Below are positions 20,778 to 33,800 of a stretch of DNA of 64,000 nucleotides, piece by piece (position 1 is the first letter of the stretch; each line of letters starts with the position of its first letter). The position numbers and the translations under genes are program-made. The notes beneath the pieces were generated by a model. It was given only the letters and a program-made list of their open reading frames with translations. It made no database searches and had not been told where the DNA came from. Source of the DNA: Galaxea fascicularis (Eukaryota > Cnidaria > Anthozoa > Scleractinia > Euphylliidae); assembly GCA_948470475.1 (NCBI GenBank), contig OX419342.1, positions 27,634,854 to 27,698,853 of the forward strand, in the 5' to 3' direction.

Positions 20778-20880
20778 TTTAGATTGGAATTGGATGTGGG
20801 TCTGACCAGTCTGACTGGGTCAGTGTCAACTCGACTGTTGATTGGTTAGAATTACGCGCCATTTTTTTTTTTTTTTTTTT
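20778..20880 (-). promoter_or_regulatory. Putative PARP1 promoter-proximal region
   Basis: A CCAAT box reads on the minus strand at 20841-20845, about 64 bases upstream of the PARP1 ATG. A poly-T tract on the plus strand follows at about 20863-20881. No TATA box is evident. Its role is inferred from position alone. Confidence 0.3.
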
Positions 20881-21688
20881 TCACGACGTCGGGGAGCCAG
20901 TTTTGTTTACGTTATTTAGGTTGAAAAATCACGGGTAGCTACGTAGCTTTAGTTAAAAAGTAACGTAGCATAAAAATCTTCTTTCACCGTGGTATAAAAA
21001 CTCATCAATCCACAAACAAACGAGGACAGGGAACAAACGTTTAGAAACACTTTTAACTCTTTTTATTGTCCATCAAGAACACACCTCACTTAAATATGTT
21101 CAACTTGAGTTTTTAAAAGCCTCCTTAATTTTCCAAGGGAAAATTTTATTGAAAGCCAAAATAAAAATTCTGAACGCTACTCATCCTAATGAAATTCCGG
21201 AAATGTCGCCCCTTTTGAATGCATATTCCATTTTTTCCTGCAATGTGGGCGAGTCCCCCATCAGAAGTCTTTTTTCCTGCTTTTCTGTTACTGATTAAGT
21301 TAGCATATCCCCACCCTACCCTCTACCCCCTTAATTAAGGCTTCACTGATTGATCCCAGAAAACAAATCACTGCTTGTTTATCCTAGTAGCCTTAAAATA
21401 AAAAGCACCAACAAAGTCATGTACTCAGCTTTGCTTTTAATTACAGAGGGATTGCATATAATGTTCATCCCAAAAATCAGATATTACAGGGGCAAAGAGT
21501 GGCACTTGAATGGAACGCTGGTTTATTTTCTAGTCCCATCTATCTGAATACTTGGAACAGCCTAGCAAAAAACAAAAGATCGGCATCTTGCCTACAAGAC
21601 ACAAACACATACACCAAAAAAAATAATTAATTATTTGTAATCTGGTCTTGCAGTGTTTAACCCATAATCGTGTAATTACACAAATCAC
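20881..21688. other. Intergenic region between PARP1 and the CALHM-like gene
   Basis: No convincing coding sequence. Small open frames have no recognisable domains. The right-hand part leads into the hammerhead-like motif at 21689 and the repeat-like sequence after it. Confidence 0.5.
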
Positions 21689-21741
21689 TTGACTCTGATG
21701 ATGACTTCCGCTCAAGTTGTCGAAACGTAAACGTCAGTCAA
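21689..21741 (+). ncRNA. Hammerhead-ribozyme-like motif 2
   Basis: TTGACT (21689-21694) pairs perfectly with AGTCAA (21736-21741) as stem I. CTGATGA is at 21695-21701 and GAAA at 21722-21725. ACG/CGT closed by TAAA forms stem III, followed by C at 21735 as the expected cleavage base. Stem II (21702-21721) pairs only partly (GAC with GTC plus a bulge), which weakens the call. The downstream sequence to about 21900 looks like the terminal part of a dispersed retroelement. Confidence 0.55.
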
Positions 21742-21992
21742 TCACCTTAAACTGCAGTCCTTCAAGGACTATGTTCACCCGAACGATCGTACTCCACTTA
21801 GTTAAGAATCTAACTCCTGGATTCAACCCATTTACGAATGTTTACAGCACGCTCTGTTCCTATTCCCGAACTGCATCTTCAATCACTGCTGACATCTTTT
21901 GCCAACAGCCGCTGCGCTGTTGTTCCCACCGTAAGGACAAATAAATGGTTGCGTGACTCAGAAAAAAAGAGTACATGACTCGTTTACAGTCT

Positions 21993-22934
21993 TTACAGGC
22001 TGGTTGTGTGACGGACGCCATAGTCTCTCACTTTCGTGGCGTCAATCAGGAGCTGTTCCACGGATGCTGTTCTTCGATCAATAACGTCTTCTTCTTCAGC
22101 TGCGATTTGAAAATCCCTGGGTCTCCAACTGTGATCACGGAAATGTCCGCTCACCACTCCCGCATATCTAGGATACAGCTGCTTTAGATACGCCTCGCCC
22201 CGTCGGATCTGTTCCGCTACGTCGCCATCTTGCGACATTCTTTCCACTTCTTTGATCACCTCAGCAGCCTGAGTCTGTGCCAGGAACTTTAGTTTATTGT
22301 TCCATAACTGAACGGCCTCTTGTGCTTCAATCTCATCAAATTCGATTTCTCCCTGAAGTTTTGGATCGACTTGGGCGAGTATTCGGCTGAGCGTGACAGC
22401 ACCTGTCACGATCAGGGTCAGGCTTATCAACATCACCCACGAAATAATCACCGAAAAACTCTTCGCTGAACTATATTGTTCTTCAATCGCTCTAACTGCA
22501 CTTGCATCGGCTGCATTCTCTTTCGCGGCTTTGAACGACCCCAGGGTTAAACATACGTAGAAGTCGCCCTCCATGAACGCAAAGACGAGCCAGATTAACG
22601 GTGGAAGAAGAGATAGATATACGATTTTACTCGATTTCCACCAAACCAGCCTCCTTTTCCTCGATTGTAACCGACAGCAGCCAGTGACTAGAGTCCAAAA
22701 AGACTCAGATATGAGCATAGAAAGGCAAAATAGAATTACGGCTGGGCCACAAATGAACAGAGAGCCATATAGGAAGTGGTACTCTCGAGGGCAATTGAAA
22801 ATAACCTCCTGTAAGAACGCCTTGAAGCCATACAAAATCAGCGTTATGATGCTTGTCTTAACTGGGATTTCAGAACCTCTAATAATGTCTTGGTATGGCT
22901 CCAAAACTTTGAACAATGCTTTTGCCATCGCCAT
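21993..22934 (-). CDS. Calcium homeostasis modulator (CALHM)-like channel
   Basis: 313 residues in one uninterrupted exon, starting MAMAKALFKVLEPYQ. CALHM proteins form large-pore, voltage- and calcium-sensitive plasma-membrane channels that pass ions and ATP. Family marks: EVIFNCPREYHFLYG at the TM1-TM2 turn (about residues 43-57), GPAVILFCLSMLIS (TM2), LPPLIWLVFAFMEGDFYVCL (TM3 into the second extracellular loop, about 110-129) and SFSVIISWVMLISLTLIVTGAV (TM4, 159-180), then a helical, charged cytoplasmic tail. Four TM segments and about 310 residues fit the family. The second Cys of the usual CPC pair is replaced (NCPR). Which CALHM member it matches could not be decided. It lies tail-to-head between PARP1 and the GPCR. 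Confidence 0.85.
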   Translation of the reverse strand: MAMAKALFKVLEPYQDIIRGSEIPVKTSIITLILYGFKAFLQEVIFNCPREYHFLYGSLFICGPAVILFCLSMLISESFWTLVTGCCRLQSRKRRLVWWKSSKIVYLSLLPPLIWLVFAFMEGDFYVCLTLGSFKAAKENAADASAVRAIEEQYSSAKSFSVIISWVMLISLTLIVTGAVTLSRILAQVDPKLQGEIEFDEIEAQEAVQLWNNKLKFLAQTQAAEVIKEVERMSQDGDVAEQIRRGEAYLKQLYPRYAGVVSGHFRDHSWRPRDFQIAAEEEDVIDRRTASVEQLLIDATKVRDYGVRHTTSL

Positions 22935-24015
22935 CTCTGATTTTGGATTTTAGACTTACGTGCCTGCTGGAACGAGTCATGTCTTACTGGAAAATCCGGA
23001 TCAGAAAACAGGACGTGGGATCGAGGATCACGTAACTTCATTCCTCCAGCCTGAATATTCAAACACTTTATAGCAGAGATGGCACGTAATAATCATTCCC
23101 AGCATATCTCTCAAGCTAGAGTATGCTTTGTTCACATTGACGAGTTGTCCTTGAGAATACAAGCTTTCGTTTGCCTTTTCGTGTACCGTGCACACCAAAA
23201 CGTAGCCATACCAAGTAAACGTTGAAGGATTTGTTCGTACGCATTTATGCGCGCTTCCAGGCGCCTGTTTTATGTATTTGCTGCAGCTTGTGGTGGGTGC
23301 GTAGCCCTGTGTGTATCTGTTACTAAAAATACACTAATCACAGCCAAGCTTCATGACCTAACCTTTTTAAACCAGATCGTGTGATTTTCATCGTAAGCCC
23401 TTTCCCTTGATCTGCTCATAGATTTCCCAAACCCGCGCCGAGAGTGAGACATTTGTTCTTGTTCGGTTGATCTTTTATTTTCAGATATATCACTGATACT
23501 CTCGATTCAATAAGAGCATAGGGGCGCTTACTATTTACACGCCCCATCCAGGTGGAAATTTTAGGTGTAAATATTTAATGCTGTAGCTTGTCCAAACGCA
23601 AAATGGATAAATCACAAAATGTACTAGTATAAATTGGAAAGCTCAAAAACAGCAGAAAAAATGCATTGATTAAGCCGATGGCCCATAATTTCTGAAACGT
23701 TCCAAGTGGAACGGTATGTACCATTTGAATTTCCAACCAGAATTTCCTGGTTTTCCGTGTAAATGGTAAGGACCCAAGATGTAACTACTGAATCCAGCGC
23801 TATTTAGTTTCACCATAAGAGTAAACCATGGCGCCTGCAGATATTTACAACTGGGAAATTTACAACGTGAGATATATGTGAAATGATATTAGCGTTCGTG
23901 AATATCATTACTTCACATTTTATGGTTGGGGACGTTTCTTAGAAAAACAAAATTCATGAGATGTGGTCTAATCGATCACAGCAAACACTCCGACTTTTAA
24001 TGCGATCGGTCCAGT
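22935..24015. other. Intergenic region upstream of the CALHM-like gene
   Basis: No coding sequence recognised. It presumably holds the promoter of the CALHM-like gene; no clear core element was identified. Confidence 0.4.
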
Positions 24016-24243
24016 GGCCCGTTTCTCGAACGTCCCGTAAACTTTTCGGGCCCGAAAAGCCATTTGTAAAACTGCGATCCGCTTATCCTAAAAAGCTGGT
24101 CTTTTACTATGATTTCAAGATACGAAAGGGCAAATCTGTTGCAAAATTCCATGCCTGGAAACGCTTTCATTTTTAAGATACGATGGATATTATGGCAACC
24201 AAAATGCGCCCGAAAAGTTTCGGGAGTTTCGAGAAACACGCGC
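24016..24243. mobile_element. Palindromic-end MITE (CGTTTCTCGAA family), copy 1
   Basis: The ends read 'cccgtttctcgaa' and 'ttcgagaaacacgcg', each followed inward by an 'acttttcggg'-type block. The interior ('aaaagctggtcttttacta') is shared in inverted orientation with the copy at 60240-60391. No coding capacity. Confidence 0.85.
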
Positions 24244-24405
24244 CGGGAGGAGCAATTACGCAACCTTGTATTGGAAATGGCTCCACGTTTTACTGTTTTA
24301 TGGCAAAAGTTGATGGTTAGAGATTGACCCTTTATATTGCTGTTGTTTGATGTGATTGGTCAGTTGTTATTAGGCTTCGTGATTGGCTTTGCTATAATCA
24401 GAAAC

Positions 24406-24882
24406 TCAATTTCCCTCAGTGAGTCGATCTCCTTTCCAAAACGCGTAGGTCGGGTTGTCGTAGGCTTCCTTCGGTGTAATCGGAAGATGATCGGGAAACA
24501 CGAGATTAACTGAAGATGTCGACTTTTCCTCGTTGACATTGAAAAGTTTTGCGGCAGGAATATCAAACACGTCCGCGTACTTTGGTGGTAACTTGGCCAG
24601 GTTAACAAGCCTCACGGAGTTGTCGTCACACGGCTCGTGCCGCTGTCCTGTCAGCTCCTGTTCCACGTTCACCAGCTTCAAGGCAGGTTCGTCGTAGATC
24701 TTCCGAGAATTTGTCGGCGACCTGTTGACTGTCACGAGTCTCACCGATGTTGTGCTTGCCGCAGCTGTCTCCAGCGAGGTACTGTTATGGCTGTTGTTGC
24801 TTTGGTTACGTGAAGCACTGAACTCATATTTCTTTTTCATGTTCCGAAGACTGGGAATTTTTTCCAGGAGAGTTTCACGCAC
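24406..24882 (-). CDS. Adhesion GPCR last exon: cytoplasmic tail
   Basis: 158 residues from VRETLLEKIP to the stop at 24406-24408. The tail holds three internal repeats beginning SVRLVT (residue 46), SVRLVN (89) and SVNLVF (124). Each contains a [YF]DxP box: YDEP (63-66), FDIP (106-109) and YDNP (141-144). The third overlaps NPTY (143-146), an NPxY motif. YDxP is the type bound by Crk/Nck SH2 domains when phosphorylated and NPxY by PTB domains; function here is inference. There is no typical C-terminal PDZ ligand (it ends LTEGN). Confidence 0.88.
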   Translation of the reverse strand: MRETLLEKIPSLRNMKKKYEFSASRNQSNNSHNSTSLETAAASTTSVRLVTVNRSPTNSRKIYDEPALKLVNVEQELTGQRHEPCDDNSVRLVNLAKLPPKYADVFDIPAAKLFNVNEEKSTSSVNLVFPDHLPITPKEAYDNPTYAFWKGDRLTEGN

Positions 24883-27800
24883 CTTGAGAAGAAGAAATGC
24901 GATTTTTGTTTCTATTTCTTAATGTGATTTTCCCTTACAACTAATTTAACTGTTAAAAAAGACAAATGACTTTCGAAATATTCTTACCGAATCGTTTATC
25001 CAACAGTGCGCAACGAATATAAAAATTCCCTGTAAAATAGAGATAAAAAGCAGATAAGAAAATCAACAGCGCAAAACAATGTCCTCCGCGCACACAGTTT
25101 GCATTGAGGACAAAGAATTAAATTCTCTAACAAAGGCAAGGACTGGGTACAAAAATTCACTTGTTCATCTGGTTTGAGTAGGGACAAAACGCATGCGCAG
25201 AGTCAAAAGCTATGTTGTCTAGCAACTGTCATCAATGTTTTGTTGTGATTAGGACTCATCCAGTTACCCTGTAGGGTTATATAAATATTATTGACTCTTC
25301 CAAGTTCCGGCAATTTGTTGGTAGGGGCACATTTCTGGAGTAATCCTGCAGCTTTTCCGGACCAGGTGTATTGTTTGTGTTGTATCGTCTATTGTTTCGT
25401 TCTCCGATCAAAGACCGCGTCTGGAGAGATACAGGCTTTCTCACATTTTGCGGTGGTTTTGGACTTTCCCCCAACCTCCTCCCCCCTCCGTGATTTATTT
25501 TTAGACTATCTTTTCCCGCGAAAAAGGAAGTTTCGCTACACGTGATACCACATCATCATCACCTTTCTTTTGTTCTTAAGTTTCTCAGCTTCGCAGATAA
25601 ACTTTAGAACAAAAAAAAGTTCGAGCAAAAGTTTCGCACGAGAGAATGGGGATAATGGAGCGTTGTGATTGGTCTTTGGGGCTCCTGTGGGAGTCCCATA
25701 TTCGCGGCAAATTCAATCTAAAAATAAATCGGTCTGTGAAAACGCCGTAACAGGAATATGGGGCAGTTGTACGCTCCGAGCATGGGCTCCTGGTAGCTGG
25801 TGGTGTATTAGAGAGGGGCAATGGAAAGTGTCTTGTTCAGTCTTGTTAAAAAAAGATGTTGTGTACTGTATTAAGCACTGTCAAATTGACTCCTATGTAT
25901 TTGTACCTGCAAGGAGTTGGCGATGGCGAAAATATAGTGAAAGAAGATGGTGCTTTCGTCGACCGCCATAAATCCGAACACCCAGGTGATGCCAAGGAGG
26001 GGCAGCAAAACCACGGTCACCTTTATACTACGCCTGCGTACATAATAAAACATCAGCAGTACGTTTAAATAGCCAGAGGAGCTGAAAGCAGCCCGTTAAA
26101 ATCGATAAATTTTTAATTCGAAAGCTTCTTTCATGATTAAGTGATTTTTTTGTGTAGCAACCATCTTTACATTCCATCTTTGTACAGGTGAGGGAAATTA
26201 ATTACCTCAATCGCGCGAGCAATATATGTTATTGTGATCGTATTCAGAAGGCAAGCCCTCACTGCCCTCACGTGGGCCACTAACCTGCATTTATTGGCTG
26301 CATCAGCGTAAGCGGTAGCAAAGAAAACCCCAAAGTTTGTGGAGCAGGTAGTTAAAACGGTTAACAAGGTGGAACAGGTTCGTGGCAAATTCTAGATGTA
26401 GCCTACGAGGTAAAATCCATCAATAACAGTTACCTTACGTTCGAAGTATTGCATGTGTCTTCTCCAGCTTTCACCATGGTCTTCGCTAACAAAACGTAGA
26501 TAACACTGATGAGGATGAAACAGTTGGTCTAAAACAGAAAACGAAGAATAAATTTTAGACTTGAAGATTTCCCTTACGATGTGATTGCAATTGTGCTCAA
26601 GCAGCATGATAAGTTTCGATTTCTTCAAATTAAAGACACTGATGAAATTCAGTTTCTTACAGCTATTACGAACAGCACAGGTGCCGCGAAAATCCAGATG
26701 AGTTTACCAGACAACCAGCAACTGAAAAGCAAAGGAAAATGGTGATTAAGACATCAATGGAAACACAATATTGGAATCACTGAAAATACAAAGGACCTGG
26801 AAAGGTGTGACTATCCTTGCTGTTCACATTATGTGTATTACTTCATACAGCGGAATATTTACATGTTGTGTGGACCGTACTCATGAAACGAAAGTCCAGT
26901 AGATACTGAAATGATGAGAATAGGAGCGCCTGAGAAGAAACAAAAGAAGAACGTATAAATGAATGTTTGAAAGAACGAACGAACGGACGCAGGGATGAAT
27001 GGATAAATGAGTATAAAAAAAACAACTGTTTTTTGTTCTATATATATATTGTTTTTGCCCAGTCCAAGAACATTCCTCTGTATTACGGCTTGATGTGCCC
27101 GTTGAGCTGTTCAAGAGGCCAACGTTCTCCAGAGCTATGAAGATGGATACCATTTGACACGTGTAACCCCCCTCCCAACTTTGTCAGAAGCTGTTGTTGA
27201 TTTGTTGCCTTATACTTGTCATTAGCCCCTGCGGAACGAGGAGTTAGATTATGCTCTCTGTAACGGGATTAGCAACTTTGCAGAAATGCCTGACAATCAC
27301 TCTGTCTCGGCTGCTGTGGCAAGTTTCACTGTTCAGTCCCTCGTGCGATTTGTTTCGCGATGCCACGAGCAGACATGCTAATGTTGCCAATAAAGCATTA
27401 CCAAAGTAAGAAGATAAACCACAAAGATGTTCTCACGTACCCCAGCCGAGTACATAATACGCTTTGTTATACTTCTTGTTGCTAAACACCCGTACAATTT
27501 TGTTGTAAATATGGATTCCCTCAGCTAACATCCAGCAAAATGATGCACTCAGGAAATAATGAGTTGCTATGGAAACTATCCTGCAAGCAAGCTGTGAAAA
27601 AGGAAGAAAAGTAAATGTAGGTAATTTGCCCTGCGCTTAAATTTTAGCAGTTCACTACTAGATTTTGAATATCCTTCTAAATTGAACATATAACAGAATG
27701 CCATACAACTTTGAGACCTTCGCTGAGCCAGCCCTTAAAAAAATAGCGCGTTCATTTTACAAGCTAACAATTTTGGTCAAACTATTCTAACAAAATGAAA

Positions 27801-30800
27801 GGGTTCATGCATACCACGTCAACGGAAATGATAAAAGTTCCAGTGACAAAACATATTTGTGAGAAGCAGATCGCCAGCACGAGATTAATGTGCAAACAAT
27901 ACGTCTCTCGTCGTGTTTTCTTTTCGCGTGTTTTTTTCCTAAGGAAAGAGAAAGATAAATAAATAAAAATCATTTCCATCTAAACTCCTTTGAGAACAAT
28001 GTTCACAGTTAGAACGGTTACCCTTTTGCTTTGCGCTTGTTTAACTTGACATGGAGGATGGTTCTTCTTTACAATCGATAAAAGCGCGGGAAAATGTTGT
28101 TTTAATACAACTAAAAAGTGAGCGAAATGTCCATTCACTCAGTTATAAATAAGCCTACCTTGAGTTACTTAGGATTAAAGACAAATGTTTGTGCCTGGCA
28201 AAGCATTTAGCGTTTTACTTTTCTAGTGCATGCCTGAACACTGACTTTACCTCTAAGGATTGGAAGATTGTTTTATGACGCGATTTGGACATATCAGACT
28301 CTAATTAGCTTAAGATATGCAAAATTACCCCTTGGTTCACCCCGTAGCTCAAAATTCTAACCCAAAATCAGAACTGTAAGTATAAAATATCTTACAAGGC
28401 TAGGAAAAATCCCAAGGCTGCGAGAAGACAACAGAAAATGGACACGGAACATCCAACAAGTGAGATATACTGCAATGTTTGCTTGTGCACATCATCCAAT
28501 TGGTCCTGAAAATAAATTAAAGTAAGACTGAATTTCAGGAAATAAGTCGCCTTTAGCTGCAGATTGCAAAGCTGGCGCTGAGACTTGAACGGAATACACC
28601 GCGGGCGTTCTCGACGAATTTGCCACTCTCTTCAAATTCACTTTTAATTCAATTTTTGTCTGCCTCTTTTCCTCTGTCTACGAAATCCCAAAACATGGTC
28701 ACGCACATTGAAGCCATTTGGGAGTTATTCCACGTAGTGCTTTCTTATAATGGACAAGTTTGTTGTCACTCCCAGTCCGTGTAAGAAATCCTAAAGTATG
28801 ACATGCGCAGTACTGGATGATAAATGTGTCAGTGAATGAAACCCAAGTGTGACCTTTCAAATGAGAGTTTCTTAGCAGTACTTTCCTCCGTTTCCTATGG
28901 TGGTGTTTCGTTATGCAGTACCTGATGACCCTTTCACTTCTGTGTACGAGATCCTAAAGTGTGACCATTAAGCAAAAGCTAATGAGCAGCACTTTACTGT
29001 GGTACCGAGATTTGCAGCTGATTTCCTGGCTACTCACATAGATGCCGTGAACGTCCATGATCAGTCCATAACTGGTGAGATGATAGCAGTGACAAACAGT
29101 AAACTCATCTGTTCCATTAACTTCTTTGCATCCCACAGAAGACCAGCGCTTGGAAATATCCTTTGGAAACTCAGCTCTGTTGACATAACAGCTACTGTTA
29201 GTTAATTACGTGGAGGTGAAACGTTCTACGATGCTCTCAAAAACGGATCTTCATTTTTCAGTACTCCAAGTGAAGACCATAACAAAGCAACTTATATCAT
29301 TCAGCACAACTTGGTGACGACCTGTTTGTGAATCTTCTAACTCCTAAAAACTCTAAAAGCATTTTTCAGAGATAATTAATTAATTAATTAAATAGCAGCA
29401 GAGCGCAAACTATACAAATGACTGGCTATCCCCAAATTGTTTGTTGAATTCCAGTAACCCTTGCTAAAGCCCTTTTCCGTGTTATCACAGCCGCGCAAAA
29501 TTCGTTTGTAATGGAAGGAACAATCCTCAGAATTCGAGGTCCTTAGTTCGTTTTGATGCGCGGAACCTGTGCGCACTAGCAAAGGGAGATCACGCATTCC
29601 AGTACGCAGTACCTGTTATTTTTTACTAGAGAGAACAGAACGTTAACCTACATAGCTGTTTCGTTTAGGAAGCTGCATTTGTGTCGGTGCGCTTCTTTCT
29701 GTAAGAGAAAAACTGACGATTAGTGATTTTGATTCACAAACGAATGGAGAAGCGTCTTTCTGCACGATGAGTAATACAGACGCTCTTTTGACTAAAGTAG
29801 TCCTGAGAGGGTGGGGGAGTGATTTCCTGTTACGCTCTTTAAGACTTTATAAGGTACTTTTAACTTTTGTGTACCTCTGTCTGAACTCCCTGCGTGAAGG
29901 ACGTTAAGAACACTCCCTGTAGTACCGCTGTGTACATTGGTTCCCAAGATTGAGCAGTGGAGTAGCAGTATCCTATTGTTGTGGTCGACGTGGCAGTTAC
30001 AAAATTTTGAGTTTCTCGGATCATATGAAAGGTTCCCAGCAGCAACTAACAAGGCGACCAATCACAATAATCATGTACAGGTGTTCCCTTGAATATAGAG
30101 GGAAGGGCAAGGGAAGTCGCTTTTCAAGATTTCTCTTCTTTAATAAGTTAAGGGGAGACTTGAAAACTGTTCAGGGGCAGATATCGAATGAAAGAGGGTA
30201 TCTCTTAGGGCTTGTGATCTCTCACCTTTAAATGTTTCAGGCGTAGAATAACTGGCTCGTTGAGATTGGCCAGGTGCGCTGGACTCACGTTCATTACTGT
30301 GACTACGACCATTACGGAATTCAAATTGTCGTCGCTTGAACTTGCTGAGGCGTTGGATAAAATGTTCTCCATTCCTTTGAGAAGAGCCACAGATATTCCC
30401 ACGTGATCTAATACATGAAAAGGCAAAATTGCATAGAATACAACCAGGAAAGCACTGATATTTTGCTCTTTAAGAGTGCAAATGCATGGTAAAATGTAAA
30501 ATATATTCCTGACAAGTTTCACTGAAATCTAACAGACAAACTTTCACAAAGTTATTCGTACTCCACAGAAGGGGACAAGTTAGCCTGAGTATCAGGCGTT
30601 TCTAGGGTGGGGAAGGCAAAAAGAGCGAGAAAGCGAAGGAAGAAACGTCTGACACAAACAGCTTCTCAGAAGCCTTCCACCCCCACACAGCGCGTGTTAT
30701 AATTAGCCAATCAAAATCACTTCCGGTAACTGTCATGTGTCATGAGAGAAAAACTTCAATATGGCGTCTGTAACCCCTGCGCTGGAAGCTTGACTTGCGG

Positions 30801-33800
30801 TTGGCTCACGTGACATTTCTTATTGTCTTTTGACCAATTAGCGTAACATCCAGAATCTGGATGTTGGACACAAGCGAATCAATGGCTTTGTGTCAGGCCC
30901 TTCTCCTCTTCCTTCCCCTCGTCCCCGCTTCCCTGATAGGGCCTGATACTCAGGCTAAGGACAAGTAGTTCTAAATGGCTTGGGACGAGGTGGAACTAAT
31001 TTAACAAGGCTTCCAAACAAAATCAATTTGTATACAATACAAGACATTACAATACAATAACATAAATTCAATTTATACTCGAATTGAAGAGTTATTTGGC
31101 ACTTTACAAATCTATATGTAGTGAATAAGGGAGAAAAGGGAGTGAGCTAATGTTCCCATCACAACGTCATTAGAAGTTTTCAATTTGGGCATGGAAAACT
31201 TACCGCTATCATTTCTATCTTTCACAACTGACCCTGGAAGTTCAACAAAATTTGGAGAATCCGCGGGGACTTTTGAACCTTGAAATGTTTGTCTGTTCTT
31301 TGCATTTACTTGCAGCTCTACGAAATAGAAAGACATGATTATTTAAACAATTTCACTGATCCTCTGTCGTGTTTCTTTTTCAGTTTACTGCTCCAGAATG
31401 TCTGTTACTTTATCTCTACGGCTGGCGCCCGTTCTACAAATTTATAAAATTATTGTTACCTTATCATTATCGTTATCGTTATCATTATCGTTATCATTAT
31501 CATTATTGTTACCGTTATCGTTATCGTTGTCGTCGTCAGTGTTGTTGTTGTTCTATATTATTATTATTATTATTATCCGTTACCTAGATTTCCAGTTGAT
31601 ACAACCATGCTTAACTCTCCATCCGTTTTCTTATCCATTGAGTGAACTACTGCGCTGACAGCTTTTTCCAACACCTCTGGTATGACAGTGACTGGGGCAG
31701 TTCCCTGTCAAGTAGAAGAAATAATTGTTTTACTTTACTAGAGTTTGTGTTAAGATCAACGGCAAGGGTCATTGAATAACAATCAATTGAATAGGTGGCC
31801 CAATTACAACGCCATTTGCAATTGGGCCATCCGAATTGAATTGATTTAATATTTGAGCAGCTATGGTCATTTCCACAAACTATGACACCAAACCATTAGT
31901 TTCTGGTACAAGCAGTTACAATCTCCCACTAGCCTGTGTGCAGAAGGTGATTGGCAAATCTGATTCCAGATACACCAATCAGGAATTCTAGGGGGAAAGG
32001 GCCAATCAGATTTGAGTACATATACCCAATCCACACAGTGGCCTGTGGAAGACGATATCGTGCACTGATTCGCAGACGGACTTAACTAGAATTTAGTTCG
32101 TTTTGGGCGCACGGAAGTTAAAAGTAACACTATTCACCTGGCTGTCCTTAAGTTGTTTCCACGATACTCCATTTTCTTTTTCCATCAATGAACTGATCAT
32201 CACACCGACACCCTGTGGAATATAACAGAAGTTATGACTGATGTGTTCTGGCTCGACTTGAGACCTATTCAGGCCATCAGCTTTTTTCTTGACCAGATTT
32301 TCCTTCATACTTATCTTTATCAAGCACACCTACACTTTCACTGCAATATTATCGCTTCAACAAAGAGCCTTAGTTGGGATAGCAAGTGCTTTTCACCTTC
32401 GAGCAACTCGCGCCAAAATCGTAACTGTGGACTGGAATAATAGCCTGCGAACAGGCTCCCGGCTTGGAACGGCGCTGAACAGAGGGAGGAGGAACTTGCA
32501 CGCAAGTCTTAGAATATCTAATGTCTGCGTCCAAAATTTGGACGCAAAGCGCTGATTGGTTGATTTTAATTATTCATGACGTAGCCTTAGTTACGTGTGT
32601 TATTGTTTGTTTCATGTTTTGGATTTTGACTTCCGGCGCGCGCTGATTGGTTGACATTTGACAGTTAAAAAGATAAGTTCTGCGCGGGGGTCTTGTGGGA
32701 GGTAGCAGCGATTTAGTAAGACCCGTGCAGGCTCTCCCTTCCTGTGTCCCCACCATCCCACCGCCTGATTGAACGGGGAGCCTGTTCGCAGGCTACAGGA
32801 ATAAATGAATTCGAAACTCATCATTTTTTATCTCTATTTTCTCACTGTTTTGGTATATACTAATATCGCCCCCTCTTCGGTGAATAATTGAAGGTACCCC
32901 CTAAAGTAGGTCTCATGTTACCCACTTTTGCTTATTTCGCTAATTCCCTTACTCTAACCGCCCTAATCAAAGTCTTCCCGATGTTGGTTGTGAATCCAGG
33001 CACCTTCTTATTCCTATTTCTATCTACGCTCAACCTAACACGCCATGCGCGACGGTTGTAAAGTCAATGAGCTTTTGGTTTTCTTACCTTTATAAGTTCA
33101 TTAGCTTGTCTCTCACTGGTGTTGAAATGTTGAATTTTTTCTGTCAAGTTACTCAACACATCCAGTGTCTTGATGAGCTCGCCACTGCTCATTTTCCTTA
33201 AACCATTCACTTCAGTTGATAAGCGTTTGGTTATTTCAATTATGACTGCCACATCTACTGCTTGCTGTAAAGGGAATTTTTAAAGCAGTGCTCTTTATTA
33301 CATACAGTCAACGCTCTCGTAGGCGACCACCTTTTTAAATTTGTGCGACAAAGTGCTCGCTTACGGGAGGTGGTCGCTTACGAGACGTGGACACTATGAG
33401 AGAGTTGACTGTATTACATAACACCTGTAATAAAGAAAGAGCTTTGGAATAAACTGTAACTCTGATGCCAACCTAAGTATGACAACGAAAAACCAGTTTC
33501 AGTATCTCATAAATTTAAGACAGAATGGCATCTTTACCGCAATCTTTTCTTGTCCTTCTGTCAGAGTAACCTCTAACGGCTTCTTCTCTGAAAAAGAAAC
33601 ATGTTAGCCGAATCAGCTGATAGGCATTGGGCCACTACTTGAAAGCCTAACCCAAACTTAACATATTAACTTAACATATTCCCATCGGCTCAGAGAAATG
33701 TCTTACATTAACACCGTGAGTATTGTTTTCCTGTTTAAAAACTTCGTTAGCCTAAATCTTATCTCCTTTCATGCAAAATTATCAAGCACAACTTTCAATG

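Noticed and set aside
31369..31658. LSLSLS/YHYRYR open frames
   Set aside because: They are translations of a CGTTAT-type microsatellite.
33669..33712. Possible CRISPR-like or tandem array
   Set aside because: Only two short copies of 'taacatatt' occur; no spacer structure, and the DNA is animal.
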